The notes under the pieces were generated by a model. That model searched no databases, was not told where the DNA came from, and worked only from the letters and a program-made list of their open reading frames with translations. This document shows, piece by piece, positions 35,690 through 47,700 of a DNA stretch of 64,000 bases; the first letter of the stretch is position 1, and every line of letters begins with the position of its first letter. Source of the DNA: Valencia hispanica. Taxonomy: Eukaryota; Chordata; Actinopteri; Cyprinodontiformes; Valenciidae. The translations under genes and the position numbers were made by a program. The stretch spans positions 41,500,001 to 41,564,000 of the forward strand of contig OY747704.1 of NCBI GenBank assembly GCA_963556495.2, in the 5' to 3' direction.

Positions 35690-36660
35690 GTGTAGGTCAT
35701 GGACTGAAGAACCACATCATCTGTGAGAAGCAAAGATGAGACCCTGCGGTGGCCAAGACAGAAACCCTCTTCTCCATGACTACACCTTAAGAGCTTCACC
35801 CTGATTACATGCAGAATCAATGACAAACTGAAGCTTTGCTGGAGTCCAGTCTAAGCAGAAACAATGTCAACTTTGTGGTGGGAATGCAGACACAGCTCTT
35901 GCCTTGATGACACTAGGTCGATAGCTTTTATAGGCATTCCTAGCTTCCTGTACCCTCATAACACCCTCTACAAAATGCCCCTAGGGAGCAATGACATCCC
36001 CAGCAACCCCATAAGAATAAAGATCTAGTTCACTGTGCCACAACCAGGGCAAAAGCATACTACTACTCCTGAATCCCAGGGTCAACGATCAGACAGTTTC
36101 CTTTCCAAAGCTCTAGAGAGAACTTTCCCAGCGATGTCAAGAAATGTGACTGCTCCTCTTTCTGAAAACTGAGACCACAACAACCAGCCATGCCACAGGT
36201 CTTTAATGCAACACTAAAGAGGTGGCTTAACCAAGACCACCAAACAATGTCCAGTGGATTCTGGGTGTTGAAGCGAATCTTGTCCACTACAGACCCCCTG
36301 CCACCTAGGAGCTTTTTTAAGTAGTTGGCAACCTCTGCCATGGTGATTGCCTTACCTTCCACTGAGTCATCAAACTCTGCCATCCAGGACATGGTGACCC
36401 CTGCCCCTGCCAGAACCTCCTTAAGCCCAACCTTGAAATCCCTTTTCAATGGCCACACCGTGTTTTTCCCACACCTGAGTTTTTGCTTGTGCAGCCACAG
36501 ACCCCTTGCTTTGCTTGGTCACCTCGTACCTGCAGCTGATTCAGGAGTCCTCAGAGACAAAAAAGCTTGACGTTTTGATTACGTTTGGCCAAAGCTCAGG
36601 ACAACATAGCTCTTGGGTCATCGGGGTTCTCAAACCTCTCCACCAGCTCATGGTGATCTA
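35690..36660 (-). pseudogene. LINE reverse transcriptase remnant
   Basis: On the minus strand, a frame at 36063-36458 contains EGKAITMAEVANYLKKLLGG and a following DIVWWSWLSHL. This resembles the segment before the RT core of a common fish non-LTR retrotransposon ('MAEVAEVVKKLL...GVDEIRPE'). It then reads into degraded finger-domain sequence up to PGIQE. Sequence to both sides matches the same element in other frames, so it is shifted and stopped in several places. It is not functional. Confidence 0.6.
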
Positions 36661-36897
36661 GAAATGAACACCATATTCTTTTTTTTGATTATTAATTAAA
36701 GCTGTCTTTTGTACATTCATTTTACCCTTAAAAAGAACAATCTAAATATAGTGAAAGGCTAATAATAATTCCATTTACACCCATGCTGAGTATGTAAACA
36801 TCTCACCCTGTGAAGCATTAGAAAATGTTTTCTTGTGTCACTCTAATGTGCAGTTTCTCTTTTTACCCTCTTTTCCACTGGCTGTTTGTTTGAAGAC

Positions 36898-37213
36898 TTA
36901 TTGAAGTAGAGCAAAAATCAACTGTTTGGTCAAAAAAAGGTCATATTTGTTCAACATTTCACTAACATCATAGAGAGGTAAGTTTGCCCAGATCTCAACA
37001 GGGTTTCTTTGTACCAGGTCAACCATGGTGTGGCCTACAGCCAGAGTTATGCAACTCTTAAGTGACAGTGTTGATTGCCCAAGCAAAAGGACACGATCGC
37101 TGTGTGCCAGACTGAATGGAGTCTTATCCACCGGACCCTTATCTTCATCTGATGATACATTTTGATGTTTAACTAGTTGATTTATTGACCATTGTGCGGC
37201 TTTTCAAAAGATT
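36898..37213 (-). other. Unrecognised 105-codon open stretch
   Basis: From after a stop at about 37213, the minus strand stays open to the stop at 36898. It contains KTPFSLAHSDRVLLLGQ and HTMVDLVQRNPVEIWANLPL. Composition looks protein-like rather than random AT translation. There is no plausible start codon context, and no family was recognised. It may be a lone exon, a remnant of a mobile element or chance. Confidence 0.3.
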
Positions 37214-37439
37214 AATACGTCAATAAAACAACAGTAAAGTGTCGACATTGCTCAGTGACGATTCACTTAGAGCAAAGATATTCTGAGCTGCTAGCACTAA
37301 ATCAAGCATTAAAATTCTGCAGATACTGCTGATGCTAGATATTTACATATGGTTTTTGAAAAGACAACTGTTTTTCTCACCATCTGACAAATAATTTATA
37401 TTTCTTTCTTCAACTTTAGAGGTTTACTCATTTCGTTAG

Positions 37440-37900
37440 TATTTGGTAGAGTTGCTTTTCAAACTGTAGAACTTGGGTTAAGCTTTTTGGGTATCCCTCT
37501 AAAAGCTTCTTACAGTGGTTTGCTAGACTTTTGACCCATTCCTTCTGACATAACCTCTGTAACTGAGTCAGTTTTGTAGGTTGCCCTTTCTTTTTGATGC
37601 CATCTGTTTTCTGAAGTGCACTAGTCTCTCTTCTGTAACATCATGTTTCCAACCCCATATTTCACAGCTGGTGTTCTCAGGCTTGTAAACTCACCTCTTT
37701 TCCCCTTTAACATAATAATGACCACTATGGCCAAACACTTCCGTTTTATTTTCATTAGACCACAGAAAATGTCTTCAAATATTAAGGTTTCTATTTCTGG
37801 ACTTATTCAAAAAGCTTTTCATGTTGCTTTTAGGCTACTAGCTTCTTCCTATGCTGAATTTGAAGAAAGAAAAAAAAAGGATTTCCTATTATTTTGGTTA
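37440..37900 (-). mobile_element. Decayed Tc1 (Sleeping Beauty-type) element with internal deletion
   Basis: Reversed Tc1 transposase order is visible: 'gtagaacttgggttaagctt', the 'gatgccatctgttttctgaa' region, 'cacagctggtgttctcaggc' and 'actatggccaaacacttccg'. The middle part usually present between them is missing. No open frame remains. Confidence 0.6.
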
Positions 37901-37976
37901 GTAAAAGTTATTACTGGTAGTTAGTTAATGAAAATAATTTGATAATGTTAACTGACATAAAACAGGAAAAGTTCAG

Positions 37977-38147
37977 GTTAAGTAGCACTGTTGCCTTGCA
38001 ACAAGGCCTGGGTTCGAATCCCAGCCTGGGGTCTTTCTGCATGGAGTTTGCATGTTCTCCCTGTTGCATGTTCTCCCTGTGCATGTGTGGGTTCTCTCCG
38101 GGTACTCCGGCTTCCTCCCACAGTCCAAAAACATGGCTGTTTTTTTT
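37977..38147 (+). repeat. SINE-like repeat, 5' half
   Basis: A tRNA-like head with a good B-box (GGTTCGAATCC near 38010) is followed by 'ggggtctttctgcatggagt' and 'ggcttcctcccacagtccaa'. It stops at about 38147, where a LINE tail has inserted. A short piece ('gcatgttctccctgt') is duplicated within it. Confidence 0.65.
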
Positions 38148-38149
38148 TC

Positions 38150-38612
38150 TTTTTTAAAACTTTAATTCTTCCATTTTTGATAGAAACATTGTTTTTGTGG
38201 ACAACTGTTCTCTCTGGTTTTGAAGGCTGTGCAGCTGGAAGGATTTTTGCTGATACTTTTTATTTTTGGACATTTGTTATGATGCATAGCCATGGCAACA
38301 AGGTGGTTTACAACTGGCAGCAGCTGATTAACATCACAAAAGCTCAAATAATACCTCAACCACAGCCTCAAAACCCTGATGAGTTGAAAAGAAGACGCCA
38401 TAGATCCAGAGTATCCTCGACATCAGACAACTACAGAGCGTCTTCAGTCAGAGGCTTCTTCAGATCTGCAGAGCACTACAAGAGATCATCCCTACCCACA
38501 GCCATCAGCATCTACAACAAATCTTTGAAGGAACTTGCATAATGAGTTACAACAACATTTAATTTCCCTTTGGGATTAATAAAGTAATTTTGAATTTGAA
38601 TTTGAATTTGAA
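38150..38612 (+). mobile_element. LINE 3' fragment inserted into the SINE-like repeat
   Basis: The frame at 38290-38542 ends in a LINE-like C-terminus (SSLPTAISIYNKSLKELA). A 3' UTR ending in 'gggattaataaagtaatttt' and a (GAATTT)n tail follows. The same end occurs at 46640-46830. The SINE-like repeat resumes directly after it. Confidence 0.65.
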
Positions 38613-38800
38613 TTGGTCTCTCTAAATTGCCCTTAGGTATGAGTGTGTGCGTGCATGGTTGGTTGTCCTGTGTGTCTCTGTGTTGCCCTGCTATGGACTG
38701 GGAACCTGTCTAGGGTGGACCCTGCCTCTTGCCCTGTGAATGCTGGAAATCCCCCCCCCCCCCCCCCCTCATAGGATGGACGGGTACAGATCATGGTGGG
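38613..38800 (+). repeat. SINE-like repeat, 3' half
   Basis: It resumes with 'ttggtctctctaaattgccc', the sequence expected right after the interruption at 38147, and runs to a block of 18 C at 38751-38768. Confidence 0.65.
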
Positions 38801-40150
38801 ATATCTTATGGAGTATTACACTTTTCTTAAACAGTGGTGACAAAAATGTGGAAAGTTGTTCACCTAATATTTAGGTCGTCCACCACATTTTCTAACCCTT
38901 AACCAAAGTCATTATTGTTATTTTCAAGAATTACAAAGCAGTTCTGGTAATAAATGTCTGTCAAACATACTTATTTATTTATTTATTTATTTAAATAAAT
39001 CAAGTAGATTTGTTGCATAAACTTTCTATTGGTCATTCTATTGCAGAAAACAGCCCAAAATATTTAGCTCCTTATGTTTTCAAAGAGTTGTAAATCAGAT
39101 TTTTTGGTTTATAATAACCACAACAATTTAAACTGGAGTAGTTTAATCAAAGACATTGTTAAAATGAGACATTTTCCTTTTGCTTTCACACTCAGTTAGC
39201 CAAGGCAGGCTCAGGCAAGCTGTTGCATAATTCAGGAGGTCCACCTCAAACTCTCAAGGCACATGGTGTATTTACCGCTGTTGTGACTGTTTTTTATTTT
39301 TTCCAATACAAACCTAAGCCAAAAAAATGAGGTTACATTTCTTGGGAGTTCACAAACAAAAAGAGAGATTTTCACAAACTTTTATGCAAAAAAGCACTAA
39401 TTATTAGATCTCCCATGTTTTAAATCTGGAGATTTATCTACTTTTTCCCTCAACATAATCCCAGCAGCTGTAATCTTCCCAACAATGAACAAACTTTTCA
39501 TTCATCAGGTATCTGCTTCTTACTTTACGGGCAAAGAACAGGAGTCGAGGAAAACACTAGTCTTTGACAGTAACTCAGAACAGGCACAATACCAAGTTCT
39601 AACTGTTTCACTGAATGACTTTGCATTTCTGATGCTGGAAAGACCTGTTCTTTTTAACGGTCACAGTAAACCAAAGCCTGCACTATTAAACACAACAATG
39701 GATTTAATTATACATCTTTAAACTACTAAACCTCAGTATTAACATTAGACTTTTGACTACATGCTGCCACAAGCACTGTGTTGTTCCTAAAGGACCACTT
39801 TAACTTACTTTGTAGCAGTTTATTTTTATCCATCTCCTGACTCAATACTCTGTTGAAATGCCCTTTACTGCATCTACATCTGTAGTACAGTATGACTCAA
39901 GGTCAAGATTAAGGTCACGCAGATTTAAAGTCCGACACAAAACTAATCAGTAGGATACTAAAATGAACCATTCACACATGAATATGCTTAATCAAAAAAC
40001 TTTCCATTGTAACTCTGGCTGTATTTTTATGGCTGTTGTCCTGCTGGAGGATGAACATCATCTCCAGCAAACTCTGCTCTAATTTAAAAGAAAAATCTCA
40101 ATCTCCTACAACAGCCTGTACTGAGGAGCCATGTATACACAATTCTTGAA
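38801..40150. other. CDO1-CEP78 intergenic, middle
   Basis: AT-rich DNA with a short (TTTA)n run near 38970-38995. No gene or named repeat was recognised. Confidence 0.45.
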
Positions 40151-40156
40151 TTGTAG

Positions 40157-40420
40157 TCAGGGGCCGCACTTTGGCCTACCCTGGTTTAAGTGGATAGTCA
40201 TGTCCTGGTAGGTCTGCAGTTGTCTCATAGACTTTTCAGGTAATGGATTAAACAATGCTGTGAGATGCTCAAACTTGGATACTGTTTTATAACCTAACTG
40301 TGTCTTAAGCATCTCCAGACCTTTATCCCTGACCTGTCGGCTGTGTTCCTTCATCTTCATGAAGCTGCTCATTCACCAATGTTCCATAACAAACCTCAGA
40401 GGCCTTCAGTGAACAGCTGG
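40157..40420 (-). pseudogene. Tc1 transposase N-terminal fragment
   Basis: The minus-strand frame contains KEHSRQVRDKGLEMLKTQLG followed by YKTVSK. This matches the N-terminal helix-turn-helix of Tc1 transposases of the 'KEHSKQVRDKVVEKFKAGLGYK' type. It stops after about 70 residues and lacks the catalytic part. Confidence 0.6.
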
Positions 40421-41702
40421 ATTTATATCAGATTAAATTACACATGGGTGGGTCATGGGTCATGTTTACTAATTAAGTAACTTCTGAATTCTGTAGGTGG
40501 TATTGTTTTTTTTATTTTTTTATTAAGGGCTATTGTGCAAATTATGCACTACTTAAGGTTAGTCTGTCATATAAAATCCAAATAAAAAACATAGCGTTTG
40601 CACCTGTATGGTGATAAATTGGGGACCTCTTAAGGGGTATGAACTTTTGTGATGAATCTGCCTTTATAAACCCAAAACCAGACACAAATTGGTGTGGTAA
40701 TTTAGATTAACAAACTTAAAGTTTTAGATTTTCTGCCTTTGATTATTCTACCTGAAGCATGTTTTCATGATTGTACTTTTGTTTTAATTTGAGCTCTATT
40801 GAGGTTCAGATGGAAACTTTCCAATCACACACTGTTTTCTGATTTTCGATCCAAATCTCTATCGCTCATTTACTTTAGCAGAATAACGACAAACAGGCTG
40901 ACCTTGGCAGATACCATTCCTGTTCCCTAAACAAAGTTTAGTAGCGACAGAGGTTTGTTTAAATATTTGGTGTGACGTTATATGTTGAAATACATCTGTC
41001 ACGTTTTTGTTCTTGTTTCGGATGGAAATTTCCTTTCCCCCCTCAACTTAGCCATGGCACTGATACTTAATACTGCTTAAAGTCTCCATCTGTGGGGGCA
41101 GTTAAGGTGGATCCAATAAAACATGGTTGTTTTATTGTTTTCCTACTGTAACCTCTGATTTAGCGCTGACGGTGCTGAGACTGAAAGTGCAAAGTAGACT
41201 GTGGAGCTGATAATAATGAGCCAGTGTTGTAGAACCTTCTATGAGACCATAAGAAGCGGAGCAGCTTTGATAATCTGCTTTATCAAAGTGGCCTCAGTAC
41301 ATTGATAGTGGAGCAGTCATTCATTCAGCAAATTTTTCAAAAGCTGAAGCACTGGGCTGTTTTCTTTTTTATTACATAGATAATAAACGTCTTGCTTTTT
41401 ATTTTTGCATTTTAATAACATTACACAAATGTTAATCAGCTGGTTGATCTGCAAATTAAAATGTTTTTGAATTAATTTGAATTTCTGCATCATTTTGCTA
41501 TTCATTATTCAATGAATTCAACAAATTAATCCCTCCAACTGAAAGACACCCTTTTCTAAACAACCTTTCACAAACAATTTTCTCCAAGGTCACACTTATT
41601 TTATCTGATCCGTTCATGAATTCTCTCTAACAAACCTCTGAGGCCTTCACATAACAGATGGATTTATGATTGACTCTAATAGAGTGACTTCTAGTTAACG
41701 TT

Positions 41703-42420
41703 GTTGAACTAGAGAGCTCCTTCAGTCGCAGACTGTTGCATCCTAGGTGCACAAAAGAGCATTATCACATATCCTTCCTCCCAGCAGCTGTAAGACTTCA
41801 TAGCCCTCACTGCTCCCAACAAACTCATTCAGTCTTTATAACTCTTCTGTTATTTACAGTTTTTCTCATTTCAATCAAGATTTCCTCACCATCTTTATTG
41901 TCTTTGGGACAATAAAGGATGTTTCTATTTTGCATTTTTTTTCTCTTATTTTAGTCAGATTTTTGTGCACATATGTACACATGCACATCTTGTACATTTC
42001 TTTAAATTATCCTACTCAGCTGCACATTTCTTTTGATCGGAGTATGCTATTTTAATAACTGTACAATATTATTTCTCTTAAAGTTGTAAATGTGCCCTTA
42101 CTTTACAATCTATTATTACCTCCACCAAGGTTATGGTTTCACCAGAGTTTCTTCGTTTGTCTGTTAGTTAGCAACATAACTCAAAAAGTTATGGACGGAT
42201 TTTGATGACATTTTCAGGAAATGTCCACAGTGGGACCAGGAACAAGTGATTTGATTTTGGGGGTGATGCCTTGGTACAGGTCTGCGCTCTCTGAGCGCTT
42301 TTCTAGTTCCTATATTTTGACCTTTGTGAGGATTTGCATAATTCTTACCATAACTTGCTGCTGTGACACCTGAACTCCCCCACTATGGAACAATAAATAT
42401 TTCTATTCTAAATATAGTTG
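41703..42420 (+). mobile_element. LINE 3' end with an inserted MITE
   Basis: It starts 'ttgaactagagagctccttc' like 9920-10257, and ends 'cccccactatggaacaataa' like 11692-11850. Between about 42110 and 42310 it carries an unrelated repeat beginning 'acctccaccaaggttatggt', a widespread small fish element with the phrase 'aaaaagttatggacggattt'. Confidence 0.6.
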
Positions 42421-43455
42421 TTCTTACTGGATTTTATTTAAGCTTATCATAGTAAAGGGAGGCTGAAACCACATATTTTCCTTCCACCTTGTATCTGGTC
42501 TATCACATAACATCCCAATAAAATACAGAAAAGTTTATGTTTTAAACAGGACATAAGAGAAAAGATTCCTAAATACTTTTTCAGTAGTACCTTATCTCCA
42601 TATCAGTGTGGTAAACGCTGCTTATATCATCTGCTGCCGTCTTATCAGTGGCAACTATTTTTCAGTTTCAGCTGGAAATAACTGATTTCAACTATGTCTC
42701 ATAATCCTTGTATAAATCTTTTGACATTTCCTTGCAATATACACAATTCCTGTTGGCAATTCAGTATAGTTAATCTACACATGACCAAAATGTACAGTTT
42801 GACATTATTACCAGCCCCTATGATTAAAATGTTTCCTGCTTCCTTCATCTGATACGACACAAATACTGGGGGGAAATATCCTGCATTACAAATGAGTCAA
42901 AGTGTAAAATAAAGGATAAAATTGCTGAACAATCTTAAATATAGAGGGCTACTTGGTTACATTACAAAGTCCTGCTGTAAATGTAATGAAACAACTGAAA
43001 GTCATCATTAAAATAAAGATGCTAACATTTTCCATTTTAAAATTCACACTTTCCAGAGTCATACTTCAGAGAATTTTCAGACATCCGAGAAGAAAAATGT
43101 TTGACCTAGTTTGGATTTATTATCCGTGTGTTCTATAAATCAACAAAGCAAAGTTTAGCTTCACATCTGGCTGTGTGGTAAAGGGCACTAGTCTATTTGT
43201 TTTGGGCAATTAAAATCCGCTTTAAAAGGTATAACCTAGATTGGTCAAATCTTGACTTAATAAGGATTCTGTAAAAGACAGTTGTATAAATTTGTGATGT
43301 CTTTACTCTGTAAAGGTTTAGAACAGAGGAGTTTAATTGGTTGATGCCAAAACCAGACTGTTTTAACTCCTCTCACAGGTACTCAGGGTTCATAAGAAGG
43401 TTGAAAAGGCATCAAAATGGCCCATTTCACTTTTTACTTTTGTGATAAGAGTATT
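42421..43455. other. CDO1-CEP78 intergenic, right part
   Basis: No gene, RNA or clear repeat was recognised. Confidence 0.45.
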
Positions 43456-43765
43456 TTAATTTCTAGCAAAGTGCTTTTGTGCCCATCTCCAGCGCTCATT
43501 AGTTGGGGTACACTCCACACAGGTCCATATGCCATTACAGCGCAACAGAGACATAGGAAAAACCATACATGCACAAACCTAAGCAAATTTGGAGACCATT
43601 TAACTTAACAGTCATGTTTTTCACACTGTGGGAGAAAGCTGGAGTACCCAAAGAGGGCCAAAGCATGCACAAGGAGATCATCTAAACTCGAAGAAAGATT
43701 TGAACCCAGGACCCTCTTGCTGCAAGGCAACAGTGCTACCTACTGCACCACCATGCAGCGGTAAT
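43456..43765 (-). repeat. SINE-like repeat, inverted copy
   Basis: It carries the same family landmarks in reverse ('acagtcatgtttttcacact', 'cttgctgcaaggcaacagtg') with a B-box-like GGGTTCAAATC on the minus strand. It is more diverged than the copy at 37977. Confidence 0.6.
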
Positions 43766-44266
43766 CAAAAGATAAATAAAAAAAATTGCACTTCATAAAG
43801 ACCCGAGCAATCATATCTTCAGGACAGACTGAGTTTAACAGGCAGGTTAGTTTTCTGTGCTCTTTGTCTCTTCTGCAGGGAGTTACTCAACTTCTGTTGT
43901 GTGGTCACAGTAATGAACCACGCACTGTCCAAAAGAATACTGTTCCACTCTACCCCACCACCTTTGCAGTGGTCATTTTACTTTTTCTCAGAAATCTCAG
44001 GTATTTCACAAGGAAATATTGATTTTTTTGTTTTGTTTTTAACAGTCATGATAGATGTCTTTTCATGAAACAGATATCAAAGGCAATAAAAACCTGTAAG
44101 ATAGCAGAAACTAGCAGCACCAACATTTTAGTATGCCTTTTGTACAGAAGAGTATTGGCCACATAAAAGGAAAATGTCTTTTAAATATGTATATTAACTT
44201 TCCAAATCAACTGTAAACTTAAAAAAAAAATCTGTTTCAAATAAACAAATATTTTAATCAAAACTG

Positions 44267-44272
44267 TTTATT
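44267..44272 (-). terminator. CEP78: CEP78 polyadenylation signal
   Basis: AATAAA on the minus strand about 440 bases past the CEP78 stop. It is the best-placed candidate for the 3' end. Confidence 0.5.
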
Positions 44273-44708
44273 ATAGTATACAACACAATATCCATATCAC
44301 AATAACCAAGCAGACATTTTTAACAGGTTCAACTAAATCATGTAATTTCAAGAAGAGAAATTATTTGAGGCTACAGTGAAAATTAAACAGGCAATAATTG
44401 TATCTCACTGCTGTATAATCTTATGGATGGAACCAACGTTAACCCGGAACAGTGTAGATATGAATACAAACTTAACTGAGGTAGTGTTGATTCGTAAGCC
44501 CAGCGATCTACTCTTACACTACTAAAAATCTCTAAACATACACTAAAAAGCAAGAGCCATTACTTCGACTCACTTTTGTCTCTTAGAAATGCAACAAACC
44601 TGATATTGTGTCTTACAAAATTTTTTAAAAAGTTGCTTCAGTAATTACAGAAAGAATAAGCATATAGAAAAGTTTGACAATGTAGAATTGATACATTTTC
44701 CTGTAACA

Positions 44709-47700
44709 TCAGAAGGACTCATCATCTGACTGACCTCTTAGAGACCCGATTTGTTTTAGAGAGTAAGCTCTTCTCTCCGAACCTTCTGACCCCAGCTGAC
44801 CAACCATCAGCCTCCTCTTCCCACTGCTCCTTGACCCCACTGATCCCACAGACTCTGCTTTGTCACTCATAATCTCACTGACACTCTCAGAGGAGTCACC
44901 GTGGCTGCCCTTGTTCTGAGAGGCTCGACTGTAAACAGAGTTGTTGCTGAAGCCTTTTTCATGGTAACTGTCGCCTCTGTTAGATCTGGTTTTCATCCTC
45001 TGCCTGCTTGGTTGAGTTTGGAAGGTTTTACCAAAAGAAAAACGGTCAAAGGACTTTTGGCTACGAAAGCTGTGCTCAGAGCCCGAGTCAGGCAGCGTAT
45101 CAGGCCGAAAATATTGATGTGGCTCCTCCTCTTGAGCCAGCGCTGGTTCTGCTGGATCTAATCCGATGTGATTAAAGGTCACATCCACTAATCTGTCTTG
45201 ATGCAAGGAAGGTGACAGACGAGTGGGAGTGAAGGCTGTTGCACAAGGAGGAGAAGGTACAAATTTACCTGCCTGAAATAAAAACAAAAACACAATGAGC
45301 TTCAACCTAATGAAGATACAGCCTTGGATATCATTATGGTAACAAAACCAGGTTATGTAAGAAATCAGATTAGTTCAGATTTTTTCTATTGCGCCAATTC
45401 ACAACAAATTCATCTCAAGGAACTTCACAAGACCAATGGATCCATTTTATAAGCAGAAATATGATGAAATGCCCCCGAAAATATAGAAGGGTTTAAATTC
45501 AATCACACACATTCCAATAAGATCCTACTAAAATCATAATTTAGTCAAGTTCTGTTTAAATAGCCAAAAGTAAAAAAGTTTGTTTATCCATGCAATCCCA
45601 ACAGAATGAAGTTATTGACTGTGTGGAAAGACACCCTTTTAGAAGAAAGAAACCTGCAGCAGAACCTCCAGACTCACTACGAGTTACCATCTGATGAGAA
45701 CAAAAGGAGACCATATTCTCCTATCGGCTTAACTTTGTTGGATACTAGTTAAATCCAGAATGGCATTTAAATATATCTTTATGTATATAAAGCCCCTAAT
45801 AATCATGGTCCAGCTTATACTTCTTTCTCTTGCTGCTCTCCAATTATGGATTATCAATATATAATAACTAGGATTACAGCTGAATTTATAAAATTTTAAA
45901 TGTGAATCATTACTAGGGATGCATAATATACATCAGCATTAACATTAGTATCAGCCGATCTTGGTCCTTTTCTTAACATCGGTATTGGTCTGATGAGCAA
46001 AACTGAATCGATATTAAGAACCATTGTTTATTTCCGTCTTGTTGCCGTTTGCGTTTCTGGTGGAGGTGGGAAAGGGGTTGATGTTGTGGCGTTTGTTTGG
46101 TCATATGACAGTGATAATGATGCAACGCAGGGGTTTAAATGAAGCAAAGAAGCCATGTTATCTGATTGGTCATTTTGTCAAAGGGGCAGGGAAATGGATA
46201 TAACATATATATGATATCAGCAAATATCAGTTATCAGCCATAACCGCAATATTAATATTAGTATCGGCCCAAATGTTCATATTCCCTAATGATTACATTA
46301 ATTTGGTCATGTATTTTTGCAAAACAAATTAGGGCTATCAAACGAATATAACTTCAATCTAATTACACCTAATCATAGGGTAGCTGTGAATTAATCACGA
46401 TTAACATTCCGAGATATGACTGAAAAGCTAAAATTTTCGATGTAAATAAAAGACAAAACCGGATGCTGTTATAATACAGGAGAGATGCATGGAACTTTTG
46501 TTTTGAACTCCACTATCACATTTACACGTGTCCCTTTTAACCTATTCATCTTTTAGCAATTTGCTAAGGCAAACTAACTGGTTAACATGTTGTGAATGTA
46601 AAGCTGACCAATTCCTATTAATATTGGACATCCTCTTCATGGGACTATCCTACAACAACAGAGTGTTTTCAGTCAGAGGCTTCAACAGTTTCACTGCAAC
46701 ACAGACTGGTACAGGAGATCCTTCCTGCAAACCCATCAGGATCTACAACAACTCCTTGAAGAATGAAACAATATGAGCTACAACAACAGTTATTTTCCCT
46801 CTAGGGTCAATATAGTATTTTTGAACTGAATTGTATTGTACTGCATTCTTCTTAACAACAGACAGATTCCTTGTTTATCAGCATGTGCGCAAATGGTGTG
46901 GCACCGAACCTTTACATAATCCCACTGTTATTATTTGCGGTTAACTTCCAGCTGCAGTGTTGGTGAGCTATGCTAGCTTGTTTGTTAGCCAAGGCTTACG
47001 TGATGTGAAGTTATCGCTGCAGATTGTTGCATTTTTTATGTTCTGCTCGTTCCAATCGCTTCTTCTGATCGCTTACAACACCTGATCGTGTCTCTTTCTG
47101 CAGACTAAACATGCAGTAGATTAGGGAGTGACGTAGACAGACAATCCCTCTATCTGGGCTGCGACTGAAGACATTCACATGGAACCATGGATGCAGTTCA
47201 GGTCTGCCATGCTCTTTACGTTAGGAGCACTGACCGCTGCATGGACTGAATTGTAGGACTAACAAGGTGGGTCATCTTGTGTATGTGTAAAAAAAAAAAT
47301 AATCGCGTTAATTCTACAAATTAATGGACCTGCGTTAACGCGTCAATTTTGACACCCCTTATAAAAACTGCACCCGTCTGTTTTGTCCCGTGATTTGAGA
47401 CGTTTGTTGTGAATTGGTATAACACACATTGTTATAATACTAAATTGAATCGCATTAGCTTTTAACTGATATAAAACAATCTAATATCAACATTTTATGA
47501 TCTGATTTTAATTAAATTCTGGACTCTGAAGCAGCAACACTGTCAGAATCAGATGTAAACAGCTTAGTTTTGGATCACATAGTGCAAAAACACACGTATA
47601 CAGTTGGCAGACATAGTAAATCTAAATGATTTGGGGAATTTAAGTTGAAATGCACTTCAACAGAATAATGTATATAATTTTAGCACAATGCAAACACAAT

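Noticed and set aside
38162..38542. Frames of 79 and 183 codons near 38 kb
   Set aside because: They cross the junction between the SINE-like repeat and the inserted LINE tail, so they are chimeric noise.
43140..43350. Possible relative of the 24808-26001 element
   Set aside because: Only loose similarity ('gtcaaatcttgact' against 'ttcaaatctggact'), without terminal repeats; not enough to call.
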